DNA of 64,000 nucleotides from DASWJZ01 sp963814905. GTDB lineage: Bacteria > Pseudomonadota > Alphaproteobacteria > Rhizobiales > Afifellaceae. The translations under genes and the position numbers were made by a program. Location of the stretch: assembly GCA_963814905.1 (NCBI GenBank), contig CAWFEM010000015.1, forward strand, positions 496,001 through 560,000. Reading direction: 5' to 3'. Shown piece after piece: positions 37,654 to 47,600 of this stretch (the first letter of the stretch is position 1; each line of letters opens with the position of its first letter). The notes beneath the pieces are model-generated. The model searched no databases. It was not told the origin of the DNA and saw only the letters and a program-made list of their open reading frames with translations.

Positions 37654-39459
37654 CTACATCGTAAGGCGGATTTCGCTCAGGTCTTCGCCGATCGAGTGGA
37701 ACACGTCCTGCAACTCGCTGTTGCTCGGCGCGTGATAATAGAGCGCCTCGCCCTTATCGACGGTCGCGCAGTTTCTCATCAGCGTCTCCGCGCTCGACGG
37801 GATGTCGCCGAAGGTGATCGTGTAAAGGCGGATTCCGGCGTTCTTCACGTTCTGGCAGAGCGTGGCGGTCTTGGTGTTCAGGTTCGTCTGCGCGGTCGAG
37901 GCGTTGTTCGAGCCGAGCCGATAATTGCCGCCGACCTGCAGGTTGATATAGTTGTAGCCGCTGAAGATCGATTTATTGTGATTGCTCGTGCCAGTGACGG
38001 AGTTCTCGCCGTCACTCAGGAGCACAAGCGCCTTCACCGTCGTCTCATAATGCTCTTGGCCCGGGGCGACGCCCTCGGTGAACGGTGGTCCCGGCGAAAG
38101 GACGCGCCATCCCCAAACGAGACCGGTCGGGATGTAGGTCCCCATGGCGGGGTAGGCGATCATGCTGTTGATCGCGCTTTGCACGGCGGTCTTATTAGTC
38201 GTCAGCGGCAGGATCGGACGCGGGCAGCCGTAGTTCGGACCACTCGTATAGGGAAAGGTCGTATCCTTTTTGCCGGAGTGCCAGCTCACGGTCGAGGAGA
38301 CGTATTTGTCCGTGTTCTTCTGCGCCGCGCTGCCGTTGGAGCTGGTGTCGTCGTCGAGATAATCGTTGGAATAGTAGTCGCCGTTGTCGTTGTCGCTGTC
38401 GGGCTCATCGGGCCAGAAGAACGGCACGAAAAGCGTGTCGGCATTGGCTGACGACGGCGCGGTGTCGTTCTGGTCGTACGGCTCGGCGCGCATTTCCACG
38501 CAGCCGGCCCATTCCACGCTGGAATCGTCGGCATGAAGCTGGTCGTACAGCCATTTGTGGCTGACCGGTTCCTTCGTCTCAGTGCATGTCGTTGTCTCGC
38601 CGCCCTCGACCCAGACCCAGTGGTAATAGTGCCACTCAAAATGTCCCGGTGTCGTTGTCGTCGTGCACGGGTCGTTGCTCGTATCGACGTTGTAGTTGTT
38701 GAAGTTCTTGCCGTTATATTTCGCGCTGGGGATGTCGTTCCAGTCGAGCCAGGAAGTGTCCAGGGCGGCGTTCTTGATATTCACCGCGCCCTCAAACGGC
38801 ACGACGCCGACCTTGATGTAGCCTTCGGCAATCGCTTCGGGCGTCATCAGAGTGTTCAGGAGCGTGTTGGCGGCGTTCTTGAGCCCCATGATACGGCTTC
38901 CGGAGCCAGGATTGCTCCAGTTGCCGGTGCACGAGCTTGATACGACGGCGGCGCAATTCATCGAGCCGGTGTTGTCGAGCACGAGCGCCAGCTCGACGCG
39001 ATTTGAGGAGTGCGCAACCTCCGCCACGATATTCATACCCATCGAGGACATGTCGCCGCTCGCGCCCGCGCCGGTGAACTTCCCGATCGGGAGGAAGATG
39101 GTGTGCATGGAGCCGTCGGCGGCGACCCGGAAGCCGTCGTTGGTCTTGGTCACGTCGACATTAATGATGGTGAACTGGCTGTCTTCCAGAACGTAGCCGT
39201 TGACATAGTTCTCGACGAAGGCCGTCGCTTCGGCCTCCGTGTAGTCCTCGCCGCGTCGCGCCAGCGCGAGCGCCGCGGAGTCAACTGCGTTGGAGAGCTC
39301 CCCCTTGTAGCGGGAGAAGCGTGCGATATCGACCACGCCGCCCATGATCAGAACCAGCGGTATGACCATTGCTCCGAACAGAATGGCAATATTGCCACGC
39401 TCGTCTCTGCGAAATGCGCGCCATACGCGCCAGCTTGACTCCGGCATTGCCCGCTTCAC
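37654..39459 (-). CDS. TadG-type pilus-assembly-like protein with vWA domain (second copy)
   Basis: About 601 residues. The N-terminal region RRDERGNIAILFGAMVIPLV is the prepilin-like hydrophobic segment, followed by IARFSRYKGELSNAVDSAAL as in TadG proteins. A vWA domain has the MIDAS-like LVLDNTGSM with a long insert (residues about 240-410) rich in Asp/Asn/Trp/Tyr, and later VKALVLLSDGENSV and LYTITFGDIPSS. The same domain order as in the protein at 1537-2886 suggests paralogues. No tad operon is present nearby. The long Asp-rich insert (DEPDSDNDNGDYYSNDYLDD) may bind calcium, by inference only. Confidence 0.85.
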   Translation of the reverse strand: MKRAMPESSWRVWRAFRRDERGNIAILFGAMVIPLVLIMGGVVDIARFSRYKGELSNAVDSAALALARRGEDYTEAEATAFVENYVNGYVLEDSQFTIINVDVTKTNDGFRVAADGSMHTIFLPIGKFTGAGASGDMSSMGMNIVAEVAHSSNRVELALVLDNTGSMNCAAVVSSSCTGNWSNPGSGSRIMGLKNAANTLLNTLMTPEAIAEGYIKVGVVPFEGAVNIKNAALDTSWLDWNDIPSAKYNGKNFNNYNVDTSNDPCTTTTTPGHFEWHYYHWVWVEGGETTTCTETKEPVSHKWLYDQLHADDSSVEWAGCVEMRAEPYDQNDTAPSSANADTLFVPFFWPDEPDSDNDNGDYYSNDYLDDDTSSNGSAAQKNTDKYVSSTVSWHSGKKDTTFPYTSGPNYGCPRPILPLTTNKTAVQSAINSMIAYPAMGTYIPTGLVWGWRVLSPGPPFTEGVAPGQEHYETTVKALVLLSDGENSVTGTSNHNKSIFSGYNYINLQVGGNYRLGSNNASTAQTNLNTKTATLCQNVKNAGIRLYTITFGDIPSSAETLMRNCATVDKGEALYYHAPSNSELQDVFHSIGEDLSEIRLTM

Positions 39460-39669
39460 TTCTCTCCGAGAGGAAATACGCTTTGTAGATAAGGAGAGAA
39501 GGCCACGATATCGTTGACAAGTTTAAGGAGATTGCGCGCACGCTGAACAAGTCACTAACGCCGGAATCCCCGTTTTCCGCGGCGGCTCGAGCCCACCCGC
39601 CGCTTCGGCGCGTCAGCGCACGGATTCTTGATTCCGTAGAGGAACAACGAAGTCGAAAGGAACTGAGAC

Positions 39670-40521
39670 ATGCCGCAACATCCCGCCATCGAAGAAGGGC
39701 GCGCTGCCGTGATCACCGGCGCGGCTTCGGGCATCGGCCTCGCCGCCGCCGGGCGCCTGGCCGAGCTCGGCATGAAAATTTGCATGGCCGACGCCAACGT
39801 CGAGGCGCTGGAAAAGGCGGTCGAGACCGTTGGGCGGCGCGCGGGACGGCAGGGCGAGGTGATCGCGGTTCCGACCGACGTTTCCAAGCGCGCGGACGTG
39901 GAGCGCCTCAAAGGGCGGGCGATGCAGACGTTCGGCGAGGTGGCGTTCCTCATGAACAATGCGGGTCGCGGCGGAGGCGGCGCCACGCTCTTCGGCGATC
40001 CGGAACGCTGGAAGGCGATCCTCGACACCAATCTCTGGGGCGTCGTCAACGGTGTGCAGGTCTTCGCTCCCGACATGATCGCGGCGAATAGACCTGCGGC
40101 GATTGTCAGCACCGGCTCCAAGCAGGGGATCACCTGTCCCCCGGGCGAGACCGCCTACAACGTTTCCAAGGCCGGCGTGAAGGTGGTGACTGAGGCGCTC
40201 GCCCACGAGCTTCGTGGCGTCGAGGGCTGCGCCGTAACGGCGCATCTTCTTATCCCCGGCTTCACCTTCACCGGCATCACCGCTGGCGACCGCACCGAGA
40301 AGCCCGCCGCTGCCTGGACGGCGGAGCAGGTCGTCGACTTCATGCTTCCGAAGATGGCGGAAGGCGACTTCTACATCCTCTGCCCGGACAACGACGTGAC
40401 CCGCGCGATGGACGAGAAGCGCATGCGCTGGGCGATGGACGACGTCGTCCTGAACCGCCCGGCGCTGTCGCGCTGGCATCCCGATTTCAAGGACGCCTTC
40501 GCCAGGTATATGGCGGACTGA
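39670..40521 (+). CDS. Short-chain dehydrogenase/reductase
   Basis: 283 residues. The Rossmann glycine motif is TGAASGIGLAAAG, the NNAG motif appears as FLMNNAGRGGGG, and the catalytic Tyr and Lys are in AYNVSKAGVK with Ser in IVSTGSKQG. This is a classical NAD(P)-dependent SDR acting on an unknown alcohol or ketone. The C-terminal 60 residues are longer than in minimal SDRs. The start follows a GGAAC sequence at a normal distance. It is convergent with minE and has no obvious pathway partner. Confidence 0.88.
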   Translation: MPQHPAIEEGRAAVITGAASGIGLAAAGRLAELGMKICMADANVEALEKAVETVGRRAGRQGEVIAVPTDVSKRADVERLKGRAMQTFGEVAFLMNNAGRGGGGATLFGDPERWKAILDTNLWGVVNGVQVFAPDMIAANRPAAIVSTGSKQGITCPPGETAYNVSKAGVKVVTEALAHELRGVEGCAVTAHLLIPGFTFTGITAGDRTEKPAAAWTAEQVVDFMLPKMAEGDFYILCPDNDVTRAMDEKRMRWAMDDVVLNRPALSRWHPDFKDAFARYMAD

Positions 40522-40617
40522 GGCCGATCCCCTCCCTTTGCTTGCGAGGGTCAGAGACGGGGACTTGAAGGCGCGGCCTTCCCCCTCTCTCCCCGCAAGG
40601 GGATGAGGGACTGCTGC

Positions 40618-40923
40618 CTACGAAGCGGACGCCGCAACCGCGGCGGCGACTTTCGGCTGCGCTGGCTTCGTCTTCTTGATCGGCGTCGGGATCTCGATCT
40701 CCACTTCGAGCGTCGAAACCAACTCGCCGCGGTCCATTCTCACCTGCACCTTGTCGTGATCGAGCTGCACGTGCTTCTTGATCACCGCCAGAATCTCTTC
40801 CCTGAGGACCCCGACCAGGTCAGAACCGCCGGCAATGGTGCGTTCGTGGGCGAGCAGGATCTGCAGCCGATCGCGGGCGATCGGCGCCGATCCGCTCTTT
40901 CGGAACAGGCTGAAGAGGTTCAT
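40618..40923 (-). CDS. minE: Cell-division topological specificity factor MinE
   Basis: 101 residues. The N-terminal amphipathic sequence NLFSLFRKSGSAPIARDRLQ and ILLAHER match MinE's membrane and MinD-contact helix, followed by the dimerisation domain (REEILAVIKKHVQL, VSTLEVEIEIP). The C-terminal 25 residues are Lys/Ala/Pro-rich and unusual. MinE makes MinCD oscillate so that septa form at mid-cell. Its start overlaps the minD stop (40920-40923), so it is the third gene of a minCDE operon. Start ATG at 40923 is clear. Confidence 0.95.
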   Translation of the reverse strand: MNLFSLFRKSGSAPIARDRLQILLAHERTIAGGSDLVGVLREEILAVIKKHVQLDHDKVQVRMDRGELVSTLEVEIEIPTPIKKTKPAQPKVAAAVAASAS

Positions 40924-41735
40924 GCGGCCCTCCGCATGAACAACCTGCCGAGCAGGCTCCGTCTGTCACTCGGCACGGTCACGGCAACGGTCTCGCCGGA
41001 GAGCCGCCTTGCGGCATCGGTATAGGCACGCGCCGCCGCGGAGAGCGGATTGGCGATGGTGATCGGCGCACCGACGTTGGAGGCGCGCAGCACTTCCTCG
41101 CTCTCCGGGATGATACCGAGAAGCGGGATGGAGAGGATTTCCAGCACGTCCTCCGTCTTCAGCATCTCGCCGCGCTCGGCGCGGCCGGGATCGTAACGGG
41201 TCAGAAGCAGGTGCTTCTCGATGCGGCCGCCGGTCTCCGCCTTCAAGGTCTTGGAATCGAGGAGACCGATGATGCGGTCCGAATCGCGCACCGACGATAC
41301 TTCCGGGTTGGTCACCACGACCGCCACGTCGGCGTTGCGCATGGCGAGCGTTGCGCCGCGCTCGATGCCCGCGGGGCTGTCGCAGATCACCCAGTCGAAC
41401 TTCTCGCGCAGCTCGGCCATGACCCGCGTCACGCCCTCTTCGGTGAGCGCGTCCTTGTCGCGTGTCTGTGACGCCGGCAGCAGCGACAGCGTGTCGATGC
41501 GCTTGTCGCGGATCAACGCCTGGTTCAGCTTGGCGTCGCCCTGGACCACGTTGATCAGGTCGTAGACGACGCGCCGCTCCGCACCCATCACCAAATCGAG
41601 GTTCCTGAGACCCACGTCGAAGTCGACGACAACGACGTTCTTTCCCGACTGCGCCAGCGCCGCGCCGAGCGCCGCCGTGGACGTCGTCTTGCCGACGCCG
41701 CCTTTGCCAGATGTTACGACCAGAACCTTGGCCAT
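40920..41735 (-). CDS. minD: Septum-site determining ATPase MinD
   Basis: 271 residues with the deviant Walker A motif VTSGKGGVGKTTS at the start, DFDVGLRNLDLVMG, and the switch ICDSPAGIERGA. The C-terminal amphipathic membrane-targeting helix is visible as RSLLGRLFMRRAA. It recruits MinC to the membrane in an ATP-dependent way. The ATG at 41735 is nine bases after AAGGAGGG; an earlier TTG is too close to that site. It overlaps minE and follows minC by 28 bases. Confidence 0.97.
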   Translation of the reverse strand: MAKVLVVTSGKGGVGKTTSTAALGAALAQSGKNVVVVDFDVGLRNLDLVMGAERRVVYDLINVVQGDAKLNQALIRDKRIDTLSLLPASQTRDKDALTEEGVTRVMAELREKFDWVICDSPAGIERGATLAMRNADVAVVVTNPEVSSVRDSDRIIGLLDSKTLKAETGGRIEKHLLLTRYDPGRAERGEMLKTEDVLEILSIPLLGIIPESEEVLRASNVGAPITIANPLSAAARAYTDAARRLSGETVAVTVPSDRRSLLGRLFMRRAA

Positions 41736-41763
41736 CGTCGACAACCCTCCTTGAAATTTTCAG

Positions 41764-42576
41764 CTAAAGCGGCGCCATGGACATCGTCTCGCCGTCCAGC
41801 CACGCCTGTACGGGCCGGCCGCGAAACTGCGGGTCCATTTCGTCGGCCGTGCGGTAGAGGCCGTCGATTGCGATGAGCTCCGCTTCGAGCTTGTTGCAGA
41901 AGATGCGTGCGCCGGGATCGCCGGTGGAGCCGGCGATCGCGCGCCCGCGCAGTGCGCCGTAGACATGGATGGAGCCGCCGGCGACGACTTCCGAGCCGGA
42001 CGCGACCGAGCCCAGGATGGTGACGTCGCCCTCCAGGAAAATCACCGACTGGCCGGAACGGACCGGCTGCTCGTGGACGAGTGAGGCGGGCCGCGGCGGG
42101 GCCGCCGGCGCCTCTATGACCGGCTTCTCGGCGAGCTTATCCGCCTGATCCGCCGCCGTCTCTGCCGTCGCCGTGTCGTCCGGATGCTTCGCTGTTTCCT
42201 GCGTTTCGGCAATGACCGGTCGCGGCGCGGAGAGGTCGGCGAGGTCGCTGATGCTCGCCGCGCGGCTGTTGGAGACAAGGGGTGGCATGCCGAGGCCGAG
42301 CCAGGAGGCCTTCGTGCCCTCCACCCCCATGATGCGGATATCGCGCTCATGCAGGTCGGCGATCAGCTTGGCGAGACCGTCCTTGTCGAGCGGCAGAGCC
42401 GACACGTCGAGGATGATCGGGCGGCCGACGAAATAGCCCGGCGACTTCTTCGACCATTCGTCGAGCTCGACGAACCATTCTTCGAGCGGCGGCTCCGGCG
42501 AGAAAAGAAGCGCCATGAAGGATCGGCCGCGGAAGCGGAGCGATTTGCGGGGTTGGACGGCGACGTTCGCGTTCAC
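41764..42576 (-). CDS. minC: Septum-site determining protein MinC
   Basis: 270 residues: an N-terminal FtsZ-inhibiting domain (SLRFRGRSFMALLFSPEPP; FVGRPIILDVSALPL), an Ala/Glu/Pro-rich linker (ADQADKLAEKPVIEAPAAPP), and a C-terminal beta-helix domain with VIFLEGDVTILGSVASGSEV, GGSIHVYGALRGRAIAG and IFCNKLEAELIAIDG. It blocks Z-ring assembly near the poles. First gene of the min operon, and the only one with upstream space for a promoter. A full CtrA-type box lies 52 bases before the start codon. Confidence 0.95.
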   Translation of the reverse strand: MNANVAVQPRKSLRFRGRSFMALLFSPEPPLEEWFVELDEWSKKSPGYFVGRPIILDVSALPLDKDGLAKLIADLHERDIRIMGVEGTKASWLGLGMPPLVSNSRAASISDLADLSAPRPVIAETQETAKHPDDTATAETAADQADKLAEKPVIEAPAAPPRPASLVHEQPVRSGQSVIFLEGDVTILGSVASGSEVVAGGSIHVYGALRGRAIAGSTGDPGARIFCNKLEAELIAIDGLYRTADEMDPQFRGRPVQAWLDGETMSMAPL

Positions 42577-42885
42577 GGACAGCCTCGGCCTCGTTAACTG
42601 CTTCGTTACGATTTGAGGCCGCGGTGGTTAAGCGCCGGTTAACGCAGCGTGAGATTGCGCGTTAATCTTCCGGGGACATTCCGACGTAGCTCCCACACGG
42701 AAGGTTGACCCCGGCCAGAACTTTCCTTGGAAGAGGCTCTTTGATGCGGTCACCGGACAGTTCGATCAACTGACCTCTGATGTGATCGCGGCGTTTCAGC
42801 ATCATTTTCGACCGAACGCCGCGTCGCAGGACTGCCCGGCGTTGCGCTCCGCTCCATGCGGGCTAAGGCGCGGGCCGTGGCGGAG
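42577..42885. other. Promoter region of minCDE; nothing else seen
   Basis: About 310 bases between the hemH stop and the minC start. Apart from the CtrA-type box there is no credible gene; short plus-strand frames here have no ribosome-binding site. Confidence 0.5.
42628..42642 (-). promoter_or_regulatory. CtrA-type binding box TTAA-N7-TTAA upstream of minC
   Basis: TTAAGCGCCGGTTAA matches the full CtrA consensus. It is 52 bases before the minC start codon. CtrA is known to control minCDE in some rhizobia and related bacteria, from family knowledge. Confidence 0.6.
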
Positions 42886-43965
42886 TCAGAGCCAGCCGGA
42901 GAGCTCGCGCAGCACCATCTGCGTGATGACGCGCATGCCGGCCGGGGAATCGTTCAGGCAGGGCACGTGCGCGAAGCGCTCGCCGCCGTGATGCAGGAAG
43001 ATCTCGCAATTCTGTACCGCGATTTCCTCCAGCGTCTCCAGGCAGTCGGACACGAAGCCGGGATTGACGATCGCCAGTCGCTTCACGCCCTCCGACGCGA
43101 GCCGCTCCACCGTCTTGTCGGTATAGGGCTGCAGCCATTCCTCCGGCCCGAAGCGCGACTGGAATGTGGTGAGAAGCCGCCCCTCGCGCCAGCCGAGCCG
43201 CTCGGCGAGAAGGCGCGACGTCTTCTGGCAGTGGCAGTGATAGGGGTCGCCCTTCTTGAAATAGGATTGCGGAAGGCCATGAAAGGAGGCGATCAGGATC
43301 TCCGGCTCGAAGTCGAGCGTGGCGAAGTGGCTTTCGATCGATCCGGCCAGCGCATCGATATAGGCCGGCTCGTCATGATAAGGCGGCACGGTCCTGAGCG
43401 CCGGCTGCCGCCGCATCGCCTTCAAGGCGTCGAAGGCCTTGTCGTTCACGGTCGCCGTCGTGGTGGCGCTATATTGCGGATAGAGCGGGAAGACGAGCAC
43501 GCGCTCCGCGCCGGAGTCCGCCAGGGCTTGCAGCCTTTCGGCGATGGTCGGGCGGCCGTAGCGCATCGCCCAGTCGACGACGACGTTCCCTTCGCTCGCC
43601 AGCTCGCCTGCAAGCTTCTCCGCTTGCGCGCGGGTGAAGGTGCGAAGCGGCGATTCGTTTCGCTCCTTGTTCCAGATCGAGGCGTAGAGCGCGCCGCTCT
43701 TCTTGGGACGCACGGAGAGCACGATCCCCTGCAGGATCGGCTGCCAGAAGAGCGGCGACCACTCGATGACCCGGCGGTCGGAGAGAAACTCGGAAAGATA
43801 GCGCCGCATCGGCCAATAGTCGGTGCCTTCCGGCGTGCCGAGATTGACGAGAAGCACGCCGATCCGCCCCGCCGCGACAGGAGGATGATCGGCGGGAAGC
43901 CGGATTGAACGCATCTCGTCGCGGCGCTCTACGAAGCTTCGGTCGGTTTCGAGCGGCTTCAACAT
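42886..43965 (-). CDS. hemH: Ferrochelatase
   Basis: 359 residues. The N-terminal motif GVLLVNLGTPEG, the region SPLRTFTRAQAEKLAGEL, VFPLYPQYSATTTATV, the catalytic His in ASFHGLPQSYFKKGDPYHCH, and TFQSRFGPEEWLQPYTDKT with the Glu in the C-terminal VSDCLETLEEI are all typical. It inserts ferrous iron into protoporphyrin IX at the membrane in the last haem step. The start at 43965 is accepted although the first 15 residues vary; an internal start near residue 18 is possible. No other hem genes are adjacent. Confidence 0.95.
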   Translation of the reverse strand: MLKPLETDRSFVERRDEMRSIRLPADHPPVAAGRIGVLLVNLGTPEGTDYWPMRRYLSEFLSDRRVIEWSPLFWQPILQGIVLSVRPKKSGALYASIWNKERNESPLRTFTRAQAEKLAGELASEGNVVVDWAMRYGRPTIAERLQALADSGAERVLVFPLYPQYSATTTATVNDKAFDALKAMRRQPALRTVPPYHDEPAYIDALAGSIESHFATLDFEPEILIASFHGLPQSYFKKGDPYHCHCQKTSRLLAERLGWREGRLLTTFQSRFGPEEWLQPYTDKTVERLASEGVKRLAIVNPGFVSDCLETLEEIAVQNCEIFLHHGGERFAHVPCLNDSPAGMRVITQMVLRELSGWL

Positions 43966-43995
43966 GGTCGCATCCCCATCGTCGCATCCCTGCGG

Positions 43996-44412
43996 TCACT
44001 GATCCTGTTCCGGCACCAGGAAGGCATCGTCCGGCGGGCTGGCGTTCCGTCGAAACCACTCGGCGAGCTCGGCTTCGGAGAATTCGCCCGACGCCAGCCG
44101 CAGAAACACCACCGCCGCCTCGGCCGGCTCTGCACTGAGGCGTTGTCCGTTCATGCGCAGGAAAAGCGCCGATGCGACGAACGCCGTACGTTTGTTGCCG
44201 TCGATGAAGGGATGGTTGCGGGCGATGTCGTAAGCATAACTCGCCGCAAGCTTGAATACCGTCGGCTCGCCATATCCCGCGAGATTCTGCGGGCGCGCAA
44301 GCGCCGATTCGAGCATGCCCTCGTCACGCGTTCCGTGCCCACCGCCGTGCCTTTGGATTTGCCTGAGGTGGATCGATGCGACGACACGGCCCGTGAGCCA
44401 GCGCCAGTTCAT
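43996..44412 (-). CDS. doc: Doc-family (Fic/Doc) toxin
   Basis: 138 residues with the diagnostic Doc motif HPFIDGNKRTAFVAS; the lysine in GNK replaces the usual Fic glycine, as in Doc kinases that inactivate EF-Tu. The N-terminal GTRDEGMLESALARP segment and AASYAYDIAR are typical of the Doc branch. It overlaps the preceding antitoxin gene by four bases (ATGA), a usual sign of toxin-antitoxin pairs. The start 44412 is set by that overlap. A stretch of acidic residues at the C terminus is not part of the core domain. Confidence 0.88.
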   Translation of the reverse strand: MNWRWLTGRVVASIHLRQIQRHGGGHGTRDEGMLESALARPQNLAGYGEPTVFKLAASYAYDIARNHPFIDGNKRTAFVASALFLRMNGQRLSAEPAEAAVVFLRLASGEFSEAELAEWFRRNASPPDDAFLVPEQDQ

Positions 44413-44633
44413 TTCGCCAGTTCGCGCAGCGTGTCGCGATAGCGATCCATGATATCCTCGGCCATGCGCATCTGCTCTTCGAACTCCGGATCGAAGGGCG
44501 AAAGTTCGAGCCCGTTGTCGGTCTCCGACAGGCTGAGCTGCTGACCGCGAACAATGCCAAGCCGCTCGACGACCTCCTTGGGAAGCACGACGCCGAGTGA
44601 ATTGCCGATTTGCGTGACCTTGACCTGGTGCAT
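44409..44633 (-). CDS. AbrB/MazE-type antitoxin paired with Doc
   Basis: 74 residues with a swapped-hairpin DNA-binding domain: VKVTQIGNSLGVVLPKEVVE is the AbrB/MazE pattern, RGQQLSLSETDNGLELSPF completes the sheet, and the acidic C-terminal helix (DPEFEEQMRMAEDIMDRYR) should bind the toxin. Doc is classically paired with Phd, so this is a different antitoxin family; such AbrB-Doc pairs are known. It begins after a GAGGCC site, and a 20-bp palindrome just upstream is a likely autoregulatory operator. Confidence 0.87.
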   Translation of the reverse strand: MHQVKVTQIGNSLGVVLPKEVVERLGIVRGQQLSLSETDNGLELSPFDPEFEEQMRMAEDIMDRYRDTLRELAK

Positions 44634-44649
44634 GACGGCCTCCGAATAG

Positions 44650-44669
44650 GTTATAACGCGCGTTATAAC
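44650..44669. promoter_or_regulatory. 20-bp perfect palindrome, probable operator of the toxin-antitoxin pair
   Basis: GTTATAACGCGCGTTATAAC is its own reverse complement and consists of two GTTATAAC half sites around GCGC. It is 16 bases before the antitoxin start. AT-rich repeats before the antitoxin are typical for autoregulation. Confidence 0.75.
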
Positions 44670-44696
44670 GGAAACGAAGAAATCTCGAAAGGGCCG

Positions 44697-47600
44697 CTAT
44701 TCCGCCGCCTCGGCAAGCGTTGTTGGCTGCCGCCCCGGCATCTGGAACGCCTGCAGGAGCCGTTCGCGCTCCGCGAGCGCCGGGCGCGCCTGCGCCTCCT
44801 TCACATGGCCGTAGCCGCGAATCTTGCGTGGGTAGCCGGCAAGGACGACCGCGATCCCGGAATTCGCAGCCGAGAGCTTCGCCTCGATCGTGTCCAGCGT
44901 AGCGAGATAGTCGCGCAGAAGCTTGCGCTCCCAGCGCCGCTCGCGCGTCCAGGAGAACGGATCGGCGATCGTGCCGCGCAGGAACTTGAGACGCGCGAGC
45001 AAGCGGAAGGCGCGCATCATCCGCTGCCCGTAGTCCTTCTTCACCAGATGCCCGTGCCGGTCGCGCTTGGCGAAGAGCGGCGGCGCGAGATGGAATTCAA
45101 GCCGCTCCCAGCTTTCGAACTCCTGCTTGAGCTGGCGCTCGAACGAGCCGTCGGTGAAGAGCCGCGCCACCTCGTATTCGTCCTTGATCGCCATCAGCTT
45201 GAAGAGCGAATGCGCGACCTCCGTCGCAAGCGCCGTCTCCCCCGGCGTCACGCGCAGCTCCGCGGCGGCGATCTTCTCGACTCGCGCCTTGTAGCGCGCG
45301 GCGTAGCGGGCGCTTCTGTAGTCGGCCAGGAAGGCGGCGCGGCGCGCCACGGTCTCTTCCAGCGATGGCCACATGGGATCGATGAGAATTCCGGCCGCTG
45401 CCTCCGTCCCCCCGAGATCGAAGGCGGCGCGCCGGCCCCATTCGAAGGCGGCGACATTCATGTCGACCGCGACGCCGTTCAGGCGGATTGCCTCCAGGAT
45501 GGACTCCCGGCTGATCGGGAGGCCGCCCTGCTGCCAGGCGAAGCCGACCATCAGCATGTTGGTGGCGATCGCATCGCCGACGAGCGCTGCGGCGAGCCGC
45601 TCCGCCTCGACGAAGTGCGCGCGCTCCGCCCCGACGCGCTCCTCGATGGCGCGCTTCAATCTCCGTGTCGGCAGCGTGAAATCGGTGTCGCGCGTGAAAT
45701 CGCCCGGATAGGTCTCGTGCAGATTGACGAACACCTTGCTCTCGCCCGGACGGATCGCGGCGAGCGCCTTTCGCGATCCGGCGACGACGATGTCGCAGCC
45801 GAGCACGACATCCGCCTCCTCCGCGCCGATGCGGATGGCGTGGATGGAACCCGGCGTCGGACCGATGCGCATGTGGATAGAGACCGCACCGCCCTTCTGC
45901 GCCAGCCCCGCCATGTCGATCACGCCGACGCCGAGCCCATCGAGATGCGCGGCCATGCCGATCACCGCGCCGACCGTGACGATGCCGGTGCCGCCGACGC
46001 CGGTGATCAGGATACCTTCGGTCCTGGCGGGCGGAGCGATCGCCGGCTCAGGCACCGGCGGCAGGGAATCGGTGGCCATCGCCGTTCCGGCCTTCAACTT
46101 GCCGCCATGCACGGTCACCAGGGAGGGGCAGAAGCCCTGCAGGCAGGAATAATCCTTGTTGCAGCTCGCCTGATCGATCCTGCGCTTGCGGCCGAACTCG
46201 GTATCGAGCGGCTGGATCGACACGCAGTTCGACTTCACGCCGCAATCGCCGCAGCCCTCGCAGACGAGCGTATTGATGACGACGCGCTTGTCCGGGTCGG
46301 GCTCAAGGCCGCGCTTGCGCCGCCGCCGCTTCTCCGCCGCACAGGTCTGGTCGTAGATGAGGACGCTGACGCCTTTCACCTCGCGCAACAATTCCTGCAC
46401 CTCGTCGAGCTCGGCGCGATGATGGATCGTGAGGCCGGCGGGCCATTCCGCGCTCTCCGGATATTTGTGCGGATCGTCGGTGACGAGCGCGATGCGCTTG
46501 GCGCCGTCGGCGGCGGCCTGCCGCGCCACGATATCGACGGTGAGGCCGCCTTCCACCGGCTGGCCGCCGGTCATCGCGACGGCGTCGTTGTAGAGGATCT
46601 TGTAGGTGATGTTGACGCCCGACGCCGCAGCAGCGCGCAAGGCGAGCGAACCGGAATGGCCCCAGGTCCCGTCGCCGATATTCTGGAAGACGTGGCCGCG
46701 CTCGGAGAACGGCGCTTCGCCGATCCAGTTCGCACCCTCCGCGCCCATTTGCGTGAAGCCCTCGGTGCGGCGGTCCATCCACAGCGCCATGTAGTGGCAG
46801 CCGATGCCGGCATAGGCGCGGCTTCCCTCCGGCACGCGGGTCGATGTGTTGTGCGGGCAGCCGGAGCAGAAATGCGGCACGCGCACGCCGATGTCCTCGG
46901 TCGTGGCAAGGATGGCCTGCGCATGCTCCAGCTGCTTCAGCCGCGCCGCGACCTCCGAATCCTCCGCGTAAGCGAGAATGCGCCGCCCGATGATGATGGC
47001 GATCTGGTTGGCGTCGAGCGCACCCCAGGCCGGCAGGAGCACGCGGTTCTCCTGGTCCTTCTTGCCGATGACCATGGGCGCGTCGGCGCGGCCGTAGAGC
47101 TGCTCCTTGAGCTGGGTCTCCACCAGCGAGCGCTTCTCCTCCACGACCAGGATCGTCTCGAGGCCGGCGGCGAAGCGGTTCATGCCATGCGGCTCGAGCG
47201 GCCACGGCGCCGCCACCTTGTAGAGCCTCAGACCGAGATCGGCCGCCCGCTTCTCGTCGATCCCGAGAAGATCGAGCGCGCCGAGCGTGTCGAGCCAGCT
47301 CTTGCCGAGCGAGACGATGCCGAGCCGTGGCTTCGGCCCGCCGCCCATCATGATGCGGTCGAGCCCGTTCTCGCGCAGGAAGGCGAGGGCCGCCGGCCGC
47401 CGGAAGCGGTGGAGCAACTCCTCCTTCTCCAGCGCATGGCGGCCGGACGCGATGTTGAGCCCGCCCGGCGGCATGTCGAAATCCGGGATGACGACCTTCA
47501 CGCGATCGAACGCGCTGTCGATCGCGCCCGTCGACTCCACCGTGTCCTTCACGCACTTGATGCCGACCCAGGTGCCGGCGAAACGCGACAGCGCGTAGCC

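Noticed and set aside
42782..42991. Small plus-strand frame between minC and hemH
   Set aside because: No Shine-Dalgarno and it runs into antisense hemH.
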